Assembly: GCA_012519365.1 (NCBI GenBank)
Contig: JAAYQH010000493.1
Span: 1-8,991, forward strand
Source of the DNA: Planctomycetota bacterium
GTDB lineage: Bacteria > Planctomycetota > Phycisphaerae > Sedimentisphaerales > Anaerohalosphaeraceae
Direction: 5' to 3'
Length of the DNA: 8,991 nucleotides
The notes under the pieces were generated by a model. The model made no database searches. It was not told where the DNA came from and saw only the letters and a list, made by a program, of their open reading frames with translations. Position numbers and translations under genes: made by a program. This document shows positions 1 to 6,961 of the stretch, one piece after another. Position 1 is the first letter of the stretch. Each line of letters opens with the position of its first letter.

Positions 1-258
1 CTGGTCGGGGCGGCTGGGGGGTGCCTGTTTCTGTGGCGGGTCAACGCCATTGAGCACTGGCTGCATCAGCATTACGGCTGGCAGCTGTGGGATCGATCTA
101 TCTATGCCATTGGCGATATTCCAAACCGGATTGATCCAATTCTGTTGGCCGTTGTTGCCGCGGCCGCGGTTCTGGCGTGTCTGATTGGCGGATTAGCCCC
201 GAGCATCAAGGCAGGTCTCAAACGCCCGGTGGAAACACTTCAGATAAATCAGATATGA
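1..258 (+). CDS. LolC/LolE-type ABC transporter permease, C-terminal end (partial)
   Basis: The reading frame is open from base 1 and ends at TGA 256-258, giving the last 85 residues of a protein whose start lies off the window. It opens with the end of a hydrophobic segment (LVGAAGGCLFLW), has a polar stretch of about 35 residues, a second membrane helix at roughly residues 49-68 (ILLAVVAAAAVLACLIGG), and ends in a short basic tail with the motif LAPSIKAG...RPVETLQ. This ending, a proline and small residues followed by a PVE-L motif, is characteristic of FtsX-fold permeases of the LolC/LolE/MacB group. The LolD-type ATPase follows 70 bp downstream. Together they would form the inner-membrane complex that extracts lipoproteins and passes them to the periplasmic carrier. 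LolC and LolE cannot be told apart from this piece, and another MacB-like exporter permease is possible. Confidence 0.85.
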   Translation: MVGAAGGCLFLWRVNAIEHWLHQHYGWQLWDRSIYAIGDIPNRIDPILLAVVAAAAVLACLIGGLAPSIKAGLKRPVETLQINQI

Positions 259-280
259 ACAATCAAAATAAAAAAATGGT

Positions 281-300
281 GTTCCCCGCTGCCGGTGAAC
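281..300 (+). other. Small intergenic hairpin between permease and lolD
   Basis: GTTC and CCG on the left pair with CGG and GAAC on the right around a 4-base loop, with one C-T mismatch. It is not followed by a T-run, so it does not look like a terminator. It may simply be an intercistronic stem in the permease-lolD message. The role is not known. Confidence 0.3.
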
Positions 301-328
301 GTTAAATGTTAATAAGGGAAATGACACA

Positions 329-1018
329 ATGACGGTGATAGTAGAAGCCTGGCAGTTACATAAGTCCTATAAAATGGGTAAAAGTACACTTGAGGTTTTG
401 CGCGGGGTCGATTTATCCGTTCAAGCGGGCGAGTTTGTGGGCATTGTGGGGGCCTCCGGCAGCGGCAAGAGCACGCTTTTACATATTCTCGGCGCGTTGG
501 ACCGTCCTACGTTCGGGACGGTGGAATGTGACGGCATTCTATTGAATACGCTCTGGGGGCGCAAACTTGATCGATTTCGGAACAAGACGGTGGGGTTTGT
601 GTTTCAGTTTTATCATCTTCTGAACGAATTAAATGTTGTAGAAAATGTGTTAGTGCCGGCGATGGCTTCAGGCGGCACGCTGCAATGGCTGGCGGTTCGA
701 AAACCTACCCTTCAGCGAGCCGAACACCTTCTGGAACAGTTTGGTTTGAAGGAGCGGTTGCGGCACAAGCCCTACGAGTTGTCCGGCGGCGAACGTCAGC
801 GGGTGGCGTTGGCACGTGCGTTGATCAACCAGCCCAAAATCCTTTTGGCGGATGAACCGACAGGAAACCTTGACTCTCAGACGGGTTCTGGTATCTTAGA
901 GGTTTTGAAAACCCTGAACCAAGACGGGCAAACCATTGTGATGGTCACGCACGATGACCGAATTGCAGCCTATGCTCAACGGGTTATCCGGCTCTGTGAC
1001 GGCAAAAAAGTAGAGTAA
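329..1018 (+). CDS. lolD: Lipoprotein-releasing system ATP-binding protein LolD
   Basis: This is a 229-residue ABC ATPase, the normal length for LolD. It should power the inner-membrane permease encoded just upstream, driving release of lipoproteins from the membrane. All nucleotide-binding motifs are intact: Walker A GASGSGKST (41-49), Q-loop Q93 in VFQFYHLL, ABC signature LSGGERQR (151-158), Walker B ILLADEP with catalytic E176, D-loop GNLDS, and switch histidine H208 in VTHDD. The VFQFYHLLNE stretch closely resembles the LolD version of the Q-loop region. The chosen ATG lies 9 bases after a GGGA ribosome site (316-319); a nearer ATG at 321 runs straight into TGA. The gene follows the permease by 70 bp and precedes ilvE by 40 bp, so co-transcription is likely. 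The wider MacB/FtsE/LolD family shares these motifs; the neighbouring LolC/E-type permease favours LolD. Confidence 0.9.
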   Translation: MTVIVEAWQLHKSYKMGKSTLEVLRGVDLSVQAGEFVGIVGASGSGKSTLLHILGALDRPTFGTVECDGILLNTLWGRKLDRFRNKTVGFVFQFYHLLNELNVVENVLVPAMASGGTLQWLAVRKPTLQRAEHLLEQFGLKERLRHKPYELSGGERQRVALARALINQPKILLADEPTGNLDSQTGSGILEVLKTLNQDGQTIVMVTHDDRIAAYAQRVIRLCDGKKVE

Positions 1019-1058
1019 ATAAAAGATAATCAAGGCAAAGTTGACGGAGAAATGAAAA

Positions 1059-1916
1059 ATGGGCTTAAAGATTTGGCTGGGCCAAGGTCTGGTGGATGAA
1101 AAAGACGCCGTTATTTCTGTGTTTGACCGGAGTTTGCTATATGGTGACGGCGTATTCGAAGGGATCCGTGTTTATAGCGGAAAAGTCTTCGAATTGAAGG
1201 CCCATTTGGATCGTCTTTATGAGTCGGCCTCGGTCATTCGTTTGCCCATCGGGATGACGCAAGAGCAAATGAGCCAAGCCATCGAGACCACCGTCAAGGC
1301 TAACGCCATTCAGGACGGCTATATTCGGCTGATAGTTACACGGGGCATCGGCGATTTGGGGCTGGACCCGTTTGTGTGCAAAAACGGGAAGGTCATTGTT
1401 ATTGCCGACAATGTCAAACTTTATCCGGAAGAATTTTACGAAGCCGGTATGAAAGTGATTAGTGCCTCGACGATTCGCAATCACCCGATGGCGCTGCCGC
1501 CGCAGATTAAGAGCCTGAATTATCTGAATAATATTCTGGCCAAAATTGAAGCGGTCGAGGCCGGCCATGGCGAGGCGATTATGTATAACCATCTTGGGTA
1601 TGTCGCGGAGGCCACGGGCGATAATATCTTTATCGTCAAAGGCGGTACGGTTCAGACGCCGCCGATTCAGGCCGGCTCGCTGGACGGCATCACTCGTCGC
1701 GTTGTGATTCGACTGGCCAAAGAAGATGGTATGTGTGTCGTCGAGAAAAACCTGACGCGATTTGATCTTTATACCGCTGATGAAATGTTTTTGACCGGTA
1801 CGGCCGCCGAGGTGATCGGCGTGGTAGAAATGGACGGGCGTGTCATCGGCAATGGTAAGCCCGGCCCGATTACAAAACGGCTGCGGAGTCTGTTCTTTCA
1901 GGCGGCCCATTCCTGA
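1059..1916 (+). CDS. ilvE: Branched-chain amino acid aminotransferase (class IV)
   Basis: This 285-residue pyridoxal-phosphate enzyme of fold type IV should transfer amino groups between glutamate and the 2-oxo acids of valine, leucine and isoleucine in the cytoplasm. The PLP-binding lysine is K151 in PPQIKSLNYLNN. The class IV signature runs from E184 through N189 (EATGDNIF), and the phosphate-binding TGTAAEV sits at 246-252. The N-terminal DRSLLYGDGVFEGIRVY is also characteristic. The ATG at 1059 follows a GGAGA site (1046-1050) by 8 bases; the ATG at 1052 is out of frame. The gene is 40 bp behind lolD and 14 bp ahead of the prenyl synthase ATG, so it appears to be an operon member without an obvious functional link to either. 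D-amino-acid aminotransferase and aminodeoxychorismate lyase share the fold, so the substrate is inferred, but overall resemblance favours IlvE. Confidence 0.85.
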   Translation: MGLKIWLGQGLVDEKDAVISVFDRSLLYGDGVFEGIRVYSGKVFELKAHLDRLYESASVIRLPIGMTQEQMSQAIETTVKANAIQDGYIRLIVTRGIGDLGLDPFVCKNGKVIVIADNVKLYPEEFYEAGMKVISASTIRNHPMALPPQIKSLNYLNNILAKIEAVEAGHGEAIMYNHLGYVAEATGDNIFIVKGGTVQTPPIQAGSLDGITRRVVIRLAKEDGMCVVEKNLTRFDLYTADEMFLTGTAAEVIGVVEMDGRVIGNGKPGPITKRLRSLFFQAAHS

Positions 1917-1930
1917 ATCGAGCGAGCGTG

Positions 1931-2917
1931 ATGAGCACCCATTCCCATTCCGTGGATTTGACGGCGCTGCTAAGTCCAGTGTCTGCCGATTTGGAGCGGG
2001 TACGCCGTCGGATTGGTGATGTGCTGTCCGATGCCGTCTGGCCTGTCGGCGATTATCTGTCGCAGCTGGACGTTGGCGGCGGAAAGATGTTGCGCGCCGC
2101 TTTGACTCTGCTGAGCGGGCAGGCTGTCGGTTCGCCGGGAGAAAAGCATATTGACCTGGCCGCTCTTGTCGAGTTGATTCATTTAGCGTCGTTACTGCAT
2201 GATGATGTCATTGATCAGGCCAAGACACGTCGCGGTTGTCCCAGCGCTAACATCCGCTGGGGCAACACCCAGGCGGTGCTGCTTGGTGATTACCTATTAA
2301 GCAAGGCCTTTGGCATCGCCGAGACACTCAATCTGGCCGGAGCCGCGAAGGTGATGTGCCAGACGGCCGAGGCGATTTGTACCGGTGAAATCCGGCAAAA
2401 TTTCTGCAAAGGCGATCTTGATCTCAGCGAATCCGACTACTTACAGATCATTGAGGCCAAAACCGCCTCGCTATTTGGGGCGTGTTGTTATCTGGGTGCC
2501 TTTGCCGCCGATGATAAGTCGTTGGCAAGCACCTATTGTCGGCAATACGGTATTGCCTTGGGGATGGCGTTTCAGATCACCGATGATTTGCTGGATATCG
2601 TTGGCTGCGCGGATAAAGAAGGCAAAACTCTCGGCACTGACCTGTTTAATGAAAAATTGACCTTACCGGTCATTTATTGGCTCCGTCAGGGCGACGGTCC
2701 GGCGCGGCAAGCGGAATTTTTGCGTTTTTCCGAACGCTCGGATGCACCGGCCCTGGCACAGGCCATACGGCAAAGCGACGCGGCAGCATATACCCTTAGC
2801 CGAGCGGGAGACTTTATCCGCCAGGCCAAAGAAGCCCTTGTTCCGCTGCCCGAGTCGGTGGCCAAAGACGCGCTGCTGGGCCTTGCGACCTACGTCCTCC
2901 TCCGTGCGACCCCCTGA
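1931..2917 (+). CDS. Long-chain polyprenyl diphosphate synthase (IspB/HepT-like)
   Basis: This 328-residue trans-isoprenyl diphosphate synthase should condense isopentenyl diphosphate units onto an allylic primer to make the side chain of a respiratory quinone. Numbering from the ATG at 1931, it has the IPP-binding GGKMLRA (50-56), the first aspartate-rich motif DDVID (91-95) and the second DDLLD (218-222), the latter preceded by FQIT. In this family the residue five positions before the first motif limits chain length; here it is alanine, with no bulky aromatic residue, which fits a long product (seven or eight isoprene units or more). A GTG at 1928 directly before the ATG could also start it; neither has a strong ribosome site, so the start is uncertain by one codon. 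It lies 14 bp behind ilvE, suggesting translational linkage. The product chain length cannot be read directly from the sequence. Confidence 0.88.
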   Translation: MSTHSHSVDLTALLSPVSADLERVRRRIGDVLSDAVWPVGDYLSQLDVGGGKMLRAALTLLSGQAVGSPGEKHIDLAALVELIHLASLLHDDVIDQAKTRRGCPSANIRWGNTQAVLLGDYLLSKAFGIAETLNLAGAAKVMCQTAEAICTGEIRQNFCKGDLDLSESDYLQIIEAKTASLFGACCYLGAFAADDKSLASTYCRQYGIALGMAFQITDDLLDIVGCADKEGKTLGTDLFNEKLTLPVIYWLRQGDGPARQAEFLRFSERSDAPALAQAIRQSDAAAYTLSRAGDFIRQAKEALVPLPESVAKDALLGLATYVLLRATP

Positions 2918-2936
2918 GAGGGTTGTGAGGGGGTCG
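2907..2936 (+). terminator. Hairpin terminator overlapping the prenyl synthase stop codon
   Basis: A perfect 9-bp stem, CGACCCCCT (2907-2915) with AGGGGGTCG (2928-2936), encloses a 12-base loop and is followed by the T-rich TTCTTTCCC (2937-2945). The left arm contains the last sense codons and the T of the TGA. It is well placed to end the permease-lolD-ilvE-prenyl synthase transcript. The T-run is interrupted, so efficiency is uncertain. Confidence 0.7.
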
Positions 2937-2953
2937 TTCTTTCCCTATTCATA

Positions 2954-2989
2954 AATCATGTCCTCCCGTCGAACTGGTGGCACATGATT
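2954..2989 (+). repeat. Inverted repeat AATCATGT...ACATGATT upstream of the DUF4139 gene
   Basis: Two perfect 8-base arms, at 2954-2961 and 2982-2989, are separated by 20 bases in the 192-bp gap between the prenyl synthase and the DUF4139 gene. A pyrimidine-rich stretch (CTATTCTCTTGTTTT) follows. It could be a second, weak terminator or a binding site for a dimeric regulator; nothing in the sequence decides between these. Confidence 0.4.
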
Positions 2990-3056
2990 GCTATTCTCTT
3001 GTTTTACACAACTTTTACTTTCCACGCCCGCTTTTGAAGGCTACAGTATATCCAAA

Positions 3057-3073
3057 GGCAGAGTGGTTCTGCC
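3057..3073 (+). other. Short hairpin in the probable leader of the DUF4139 gene
   Basis: GGCAGA (3057-3062) pairs perfectly with TCTGCC (3068-3073) around a GTGGT loop, 36 bases before the start codon. It has no T-run after it. If transcription starts upstream of it, it would sit in the 5' leader. I could not identify convincing -35/-10 boxes in this gap. Confidence 0.35.
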
Positions 3074-3109
3074 CGCTGGAAAGAGTCCATTTATTTAGGG
3101 AGTATTGTT

Positions 3110-4519
3110 ATGAAAACACGCCATTACGTAGTCGCATTTATGGGTGGATTGCTTGTGGCCGCGGCAGTCGCGGCTGAGGAGTCCAAAGACGTGGCTGTCA
3201 CCATTTACAATGACAATTTCGGCGTTGTCAAAGAACAGCGTGAAATGACGTTTGAACAGGGGCTGAACCGAATGCAGTTTACCGGCGTGGCCGAGCGGAT
3301 CGACCCAACCAGTGTAAACTTTTTGTGTCTGTCCGATCCGAATGCGGTCTCGATTTTGGAGCAGAACTATGAATACGACCTGGTCAACACCGACAGCCTG
3401 CTGAAGCGATATATTGATCAGCCGGTCAGCCTGTTGGTCAAAGGCAGCGGGGCCAGTGCGACGCGACTGTTAAAAGGCACACTGACTGCCGCTATCGGAG
3501 GTGATCTGATTTTACAGGATGAAGAGTCCGGCCAACTGCACATTGTCAGCCGAAACTCGGTTGAGCGGATCGAACTGGATAAAAAGCCGGACGACTTGCT
3601 TACGCGTCCGACGCTGGTGTGGTTGGCACAGGCCCAAAAAGCCGGTGCGCATCGATGTCAAGTGACCTATACCACCGACGGCATCAGTTGGAAGGCCGAT
3701 TATTCGGCGGTCTTGAACGACAAAGAAGATGCTCTTGATTTTTCCGGCTGGGTAACTATCAACAATCAGAGCGGAGCGGCTTATCCAGAGGCAACCCTTA
3801 AATTGATTGCCGGCGATGTACGGCGTGTGCAGCAGCAGCGGCCGGTGCCGGACTCCGTCCTGCTCAGGTCGTCCAAGGTGGCCGAGGCAGCAGGCTTTGA
3901 GGAAAAGTCGTTTATGGAGTATCACCTCTATACACTGGGTCGCAAATCCACTCTTCAAAACCGCCAGATCAAGCAGATTGAGTTGATCGAGACCGCCCGC
4001 AGCGTGCCGGTAAAAAAACTATTGGTCTATACCACCTCGATCAATCCGTGGCAAGTTCGCGACAAGGACAAGGTCCAGGTCAAAATTGAATTTGATAACG
4101 AAGAGCGCTATGGCTTGGGCATCGCGCTGCCCAAGGGCAAGGTGCGGGTCTTCAAGGCAGATCCGGCTGACGGGACGCTTGAGTTTGTCGGTGAAGATGA
4201 GATCGATCATACCGCCCGCAAGGAAAAATTATCACTGTATATCGGCGATGCGTTTGATGTGGTCCCGGAACAGAAGATTACCGACCAGCGGCGCGGCGAC
4301 CGTTTTGTTACGTTCACCCGAAGTGTCGAGATTCGCAATCGCAAAGACGAGCCGGTCTCGGTATTTGTCGATGAGATCGTACCGTCGTATGTCAACTGGA
4401 AGATTGACAAAAGTTCGCTGCCGTATGAAAAGAAAGACGCTTTTACCTGTCGTTTCAAGGTCGCTGCGGCTGCCGACAGCACCACGACGCTGACGTTCAC
4501 CATGACCCAGACGTGGTAA
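3110..4519 (+). CDS. Secreted DUF4139 domain-containing protein, function unknown
   Basis: This 469-residue protein starts with a typical signal peptide: a basic MKTRHY, a hydrophobic core to about residue 20, and a probable cleavage after AVAA (22). It should therefore act in the periplasm or outside the cell. Residues about 27-160 are mostly beta-strand-like. From about 170 to the end it matches the DUF4139 pattern: YTTDGISWKADY (187-198), a GWVTINNQSGAAYPEA stretch (213-228), LKLIAGDV (230-237), LPKGKVRVFKAD (340-351), and LEFVGEDEIDHT followed by IGDAFDV (378-384). No catalytic motif, membrane helix or lipobox is visible. The start is supported by AGGGAG (3097-3102), 7 bases ahead of the ATG. 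It stands alone between a terminator upstream and a convergent gene downstream, so it is probably monocistronic. DUF4139 proteins have no settled function, and I do not assign one. Confidence 0.8.
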   Translation: MKTRHYVVAFMGGLLVAAAVAAEESKDVAVTIYNDNFGVVKEQREMTFEQGLNRMQFTGVAERIDPTSVNFLCLSDPNAVSILEQNYEYDLVNTDSLLKRYIDQPVSLLVKGSGASATRLLKGTLTAAIGGDLILQDEESGQLHIVSRNSVERIELDKKPDDLLTRPTLVWLAQAQKAGAHRCQVTYTTDGISWKADYSAVLNDKEDALDFSGWVTINNQSGAAYPEATLKLIAGDVRRVQQQRPVPDSVLLRSSKVAEAAGFEEKSFMEYHLYTLGRKSTLQNRQIKQIELIETARSVPVKKLLVYTTSINPWQVRDKDKVQVKIEFDNEERYGLGIALPKGKVRVFKADPADGTLEFVGEDEIDHTARKEKLSLYIGDAFDVVPEQKITDQRRGDRFVTFTRSVEIRNRKDEPVSVFVDEIVPSYVNWKIDKSSLPYEKKDAFTCRFKVAAAADSTTTLTFTMTQTW

Positions 4520-4543
4520 AAAGACCGGTGTTTTAACCGCATA

Positions 4544-4595
4544 AAGCGTACGGGCGAAACAGACACGCTAAGCGGCGCTGTTTGCCCGTACGCTT
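4544..4595. terminator. Long hairpin between convergent genes, possible bidirectional terminator
   Basis: AAGCGTACGGGC (4544-4555) pairs perfectly with GCCCGTACGCTT (4584-4595). After one bulged G (4556) the stem continues with AAACAG (4557-4562) and CTGTTT (4578-4583), giving 18 base pairs around a 15-base loop. It lies 24 bp from both the DUF4139 stop and the end of the alpha-galactosidase gene, which converge here. Neither side has a clear T-run, so intrinsic termination is not assured. Blocking read-through between the two genes or protecting 3' ends is the likely role. Confidence 0.55.
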
Positions 4596-4619
4596 GAAAG
4601 TTACAGAATGCCTGGTCAC

Positions 4620-6608
4620 TTATTGCGGAAACAGCCGAACCAACAGTACGCCGTGCGGCGGCACATCCCCGGCCTCCAAGCGCGCTGTGTATATGCCCAA
4701 ATCCTTTTGACGCCACAGATCACGCACACGCCGTTGTTCATTGTGTTGCAGTCCCAGCGTTTGCCAGTCAATCGAGCCGCTTTTTGCCAGGTAGGCATTC
4801 ATATTGAAAATCCCGACAGCCAATGAACCATCTTCCATTTCTTTGGCCCAGACCTGAATCTGGTCGGCATCCTTTACCCGGCGGGCCTGTTTGCCCAGCG
4901 GATCCTGGTTGACCTCCAGCACTTCGTCATTGGTCAGCAGATTCAATGTGAATTCATCCATCTGTTCGATCGGACAGCCGATCAACAGCGGCGCACTGAG
5001 CAAACACCACAAACTGATATGGGTGTATTGTTCATCGGGGGTCAGTCTTGAATCGCGCAGATTCGGACCCCAGCCGACCTTGCCCACGACCAGCATATCC
5101 GGATCGTTCCAGTGTCCCGGTCCGGCGTAAGGATACAAATCGGCCTGTCCAAAGCCGATACCCGCCATACTCGACCATGAGTCGGTGATGTCGCCGGTGG
5201 TTCGCCAGCATTGGCCGCCTACCTCTTTGCCCCATTTCCAGACCTCGCCCCAGCCGTACTGACACAAACTAAAGACAATATCACGACCGATTTGCCGGAG
5301 AATTCCGCCCATCAAACGATAGGGACGCTGTAAATCCTCCAATGTTTGGTTGCCGGATACGCTGGAATAGCCGCACCAGTCATATTTCAAATAGTCAAAG
5401 CCCCACTCGGCAAACTGCTGCGCATCGAGCTGCTCGTGCTGCCAACTGGCTTCATATCCCTGACAGGTTGTCGGGCCGGGGCCGATATAGATGCCCGCTT
5501 TCAGCCCCAAATCGTGAATATAGTCGGTCAACCCCTTCATATCCGGAAACTTGGCGTTGGGAAGGATAAAGCCGTTCTCATCGCGCACCGGCTCACCGAT
5601 GACGGGATCGTCCGTTCCGCGTTTGCGCATCCAGCAGTCGTCAATATTGATATACGTCCAGCCGTGATTGATCAGGCCGGTATCGACCATCGCCTTGGCC
5701 GATTGGCGAACTTTTTGATCATCGACTGCGCAGCCCCAGCAGTTCCAACTGTTCCAGCCCATCGGCGGAGTCAGGGCGATTGCATCGCCAATGACGATTC
5801 GAAGCTCTCGCTGAGCGGTGCCTTTGGCGTTGGTCGCCGTGACAATGGTCTTATAGTGACCCTGGTTTTTCACCGTTCCTGTAATCTGTCCGCTTTCAGG
5901 ATCAAGTGTCAAGCCGTCCGGCAGCCCTGCGACAGCAAAACGCATTGGCCGATCACCGGTGGCTGTCAGCGTAAACAAAAACGGATTTCCGGGGCGGGCA
6001 CCGAAGACTTTCGGGCCGGTAATTCGCGGCTCAGGGCCCGGCTTGGGGGTTAGGATGTAGGGTTTTGCCCGCAACGGTTGGGCCAATTCCGGTCGCTCGC
6101 CGGCGTATTCAATACGTGCCATTACCCAGTCCGCATGGTCGTAATCAATCCCATCGCCCGCATCGCTTGTGATCAGCCGCAACTGTTTAACGCCGCGCAG
6201 ATTCACATCGATTGCCTTTGCCGACATTCCTGATTTCATCACGCCGCTGTTGAACAGTTCTTTACCGTCGCCGAGCACGATAAACTCCACGCTTGCGCGA
6301 ACTCGACCGTTCGGGCTGGCCGCGATTTCATCATCCACACCGACCAACGCCGTGAAACGTTCGGCCTGGCTGTCAAGCCGGAACACGAATTCGCTCATAG
6401 CATGTGTTCCGATGCCGCGTTCATAAACCTTGCCGGCGATGGTCAACGGGTTGTTTTCGATACTTCTGTTTTTGTGAATGGTTCCCCAGCCGATGCTGAC
6501 CGATGAATAATCGTATTCATCCAGCCAGGCCGTTCGGCCCTGTGCCGAGCCAACGAATGCTGCGCTGAGGGCAGCAAGAATACATAAGCCTGTAATTTTT
6601 CTGATCAT
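4620..6608 (-). CDS. Secreted alpha-galactosidase: NPCBM, Ig-like and GH27 domains
   Basis: This is a 662-residue exported glycoside hydrolase expected to release terminal alpha-linked galactose from plant or algal polysaccharides. Layout: signal peptide 1-24 (MIRK then a hydrophobic core, ending GSAQG); an NPCBM-type carbohydrate-binding module at about 27-170 with GWGTIHKN and RGIGTHAMS; a putative Ig-like domain at about 190-274 (LPDGLTLDPESGQITGTV); the GH27 (alpha/beta)8 barrel from about 280, starting PPMGWNSWNCWGC; and a C-terminal beta-sandwich at about 580-662. Catalytic residues are present: nucleophile D410 in YLKYDWC, acid/base D473 with R469 in RTTGDITDSW, substrate-binding DDCW at 323-326, and GHWNDPDML at 498-506. 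The start at 6608 is preferred over an in-frame ATG at 6650 because AGGAGA lies 7 bases before it and a signal peptide begins exactly there. It follows the broken hydrolase gene by 38 bp. A GH27 relative with beta-L-arabinopyranosidase or alpha-N-acetylgalactosaminidase activity cannot be excluded. Confidence 0.92.
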   Translation of the reverse strand: MIRKITGLCILAALSAAFVGSAQGRTAWLDEYDYSSVSIGWGTIHKNRSIENNPLTIAGKVYERGIGTHAMSEFVFRLDSQAERFTALVGVDDEIAASPNGRVRASVEFIVLGDGKELFNSGVMKSGMSAKAIDVNLRGVKQLRLITSDAGDGIDYDHADWVMARIEYAGERPELAQPLRAKPYILTPKPGPEPRITGPKVFGARPGNPFLFTLTATGDRPMRFAVAGLPDGLTLDPESGQITGTVKNQGHYKTIVTATNAKGTAQRELRIVIGDAIALTPPMGWNSWNCWGCAVDDQKVRQSAKAMVDTGLINHGWTYINIDDCWMRKRGTDDPVIGEPVRDENGFILPNAKFPDMKGLTDYIHDLGLKAGIYIGPGPTTCQGYEASWQHEQLDAQQFAEWGFDYLKYDWCGYSSVSGNQTLEDLQRPYRLMGGILRQIGRDIVFSLCQYGWGEVWKWGKEVGGQCWRTTGDITDSWSSMAGIGFGQADLYPYAGPGHWNDPDMLVVGKVGWGPNLRDSRLTPDEQYTHISLWCLLSAPLLIGCPIEQMDEFTLNLLTNDEVLEVNQDPLGKQARRVKDADQIQVWAKEMEDGSLAVGIFNMNAYLAKSGSIDWQTLGLQHNEQRRVRDLWRQKDLGIYTARLEAGDVPPHGVLLVRLFPQ

Positions 6609-6615
6609 ACGCAAG

Positions 6616-6621
6616 TCTCCT
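6616..6621 (-). promoter_or_regulatory. Ribosome binding site AGGAGA that fixes the alpha-galactosidase start
   Basis: On the minus strand, AGGAGA sits 7 bases before the ATG at 6608. The upstream in-frame ATG at 6650 has no comparable site, overlaps the end of the preceding gene by a few bases, and would put 14 extra residues in front of the signal peptide. Confidence 0.75.
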
Positions 6622-6646
6622 AACCAAGATACAAATGTGTTTGGGT

Positions 6647-6949
6647 TCACAATTCCGTTACGTTTGCAGAACGCGGGTCCTGGATGGGGCCCGGACCGTT
6701 GGTCAGTTTCCCTTCGATGGCCAGTTTGCGAAAGGCCGCCGAGGGATCATAAAATCGGCGGTTCAGGTCAACGGTATTGACCATCAGCCCTTCTTTATGG
6801 TCGGGCAGTTGTGCCACGATGCGGCCGTCCGGCTGAATAAAACATGACGGATACGGACAAAACCAGCCGCAGGAATTGGTCATACTGACCCAAAGGCCGT
6901 TATTGGCGGCGTTGGCCTGCATTGTCTGACGCATAATCTCGCTGTGCAC
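6647..6949 (-). pseudogene. C-terminal fragment of the interrupted carbon-nitrogen hydrolase
   Basis: After the TAA the same frame stays open for 104 sense codons. A GTG at 6949 or ATG at 6934 could in principle restart translation, but neither has an obvious ribosome site. Family features are preserved: NAANNGLWVSMTNSCG, then SCFIQPDGRIVAQL and a GLMVNTVDLN strand. Such preservation suggests the stop is recent or not real. Alone, the fragment lacks every catalytic residue. Confidence 0.6.
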
Positions 6950-6961
6950 ACTGGGGCCCTG

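Noticed and set aside
276..305. Nine-codon mini-ORF (MVFPAAGER) ahead of lolD, considered as a leader peptide
   Set aside because: It has no ribosome site, no run of regulatory codons, and an in-operon position; likely chance.
1137..1910. Long minus-strand open frame of 257 codons opposite ilvE
   Set aside because: It lies wholly opposite a well-recognised aminotransferase, resembles no known family, and is explained by the codon bias of the true gene.
4207..4716. Minus-strand open frame of 169 codons across the convergent junction
   Set aside because: It runs antisense to the DUF4139 gene, overlaps the end of the alpha-galactosidase gene in another frame, and spans the hairpin; it resembles no family.
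5346..6053. Plus-strand open frame of 235 codons opposite the alpha-galactosidase
   Set aside because: It overlaps the GH27 gene in antisense across its Ig-like domain and part of the barrel and has no family features or ribosome site.
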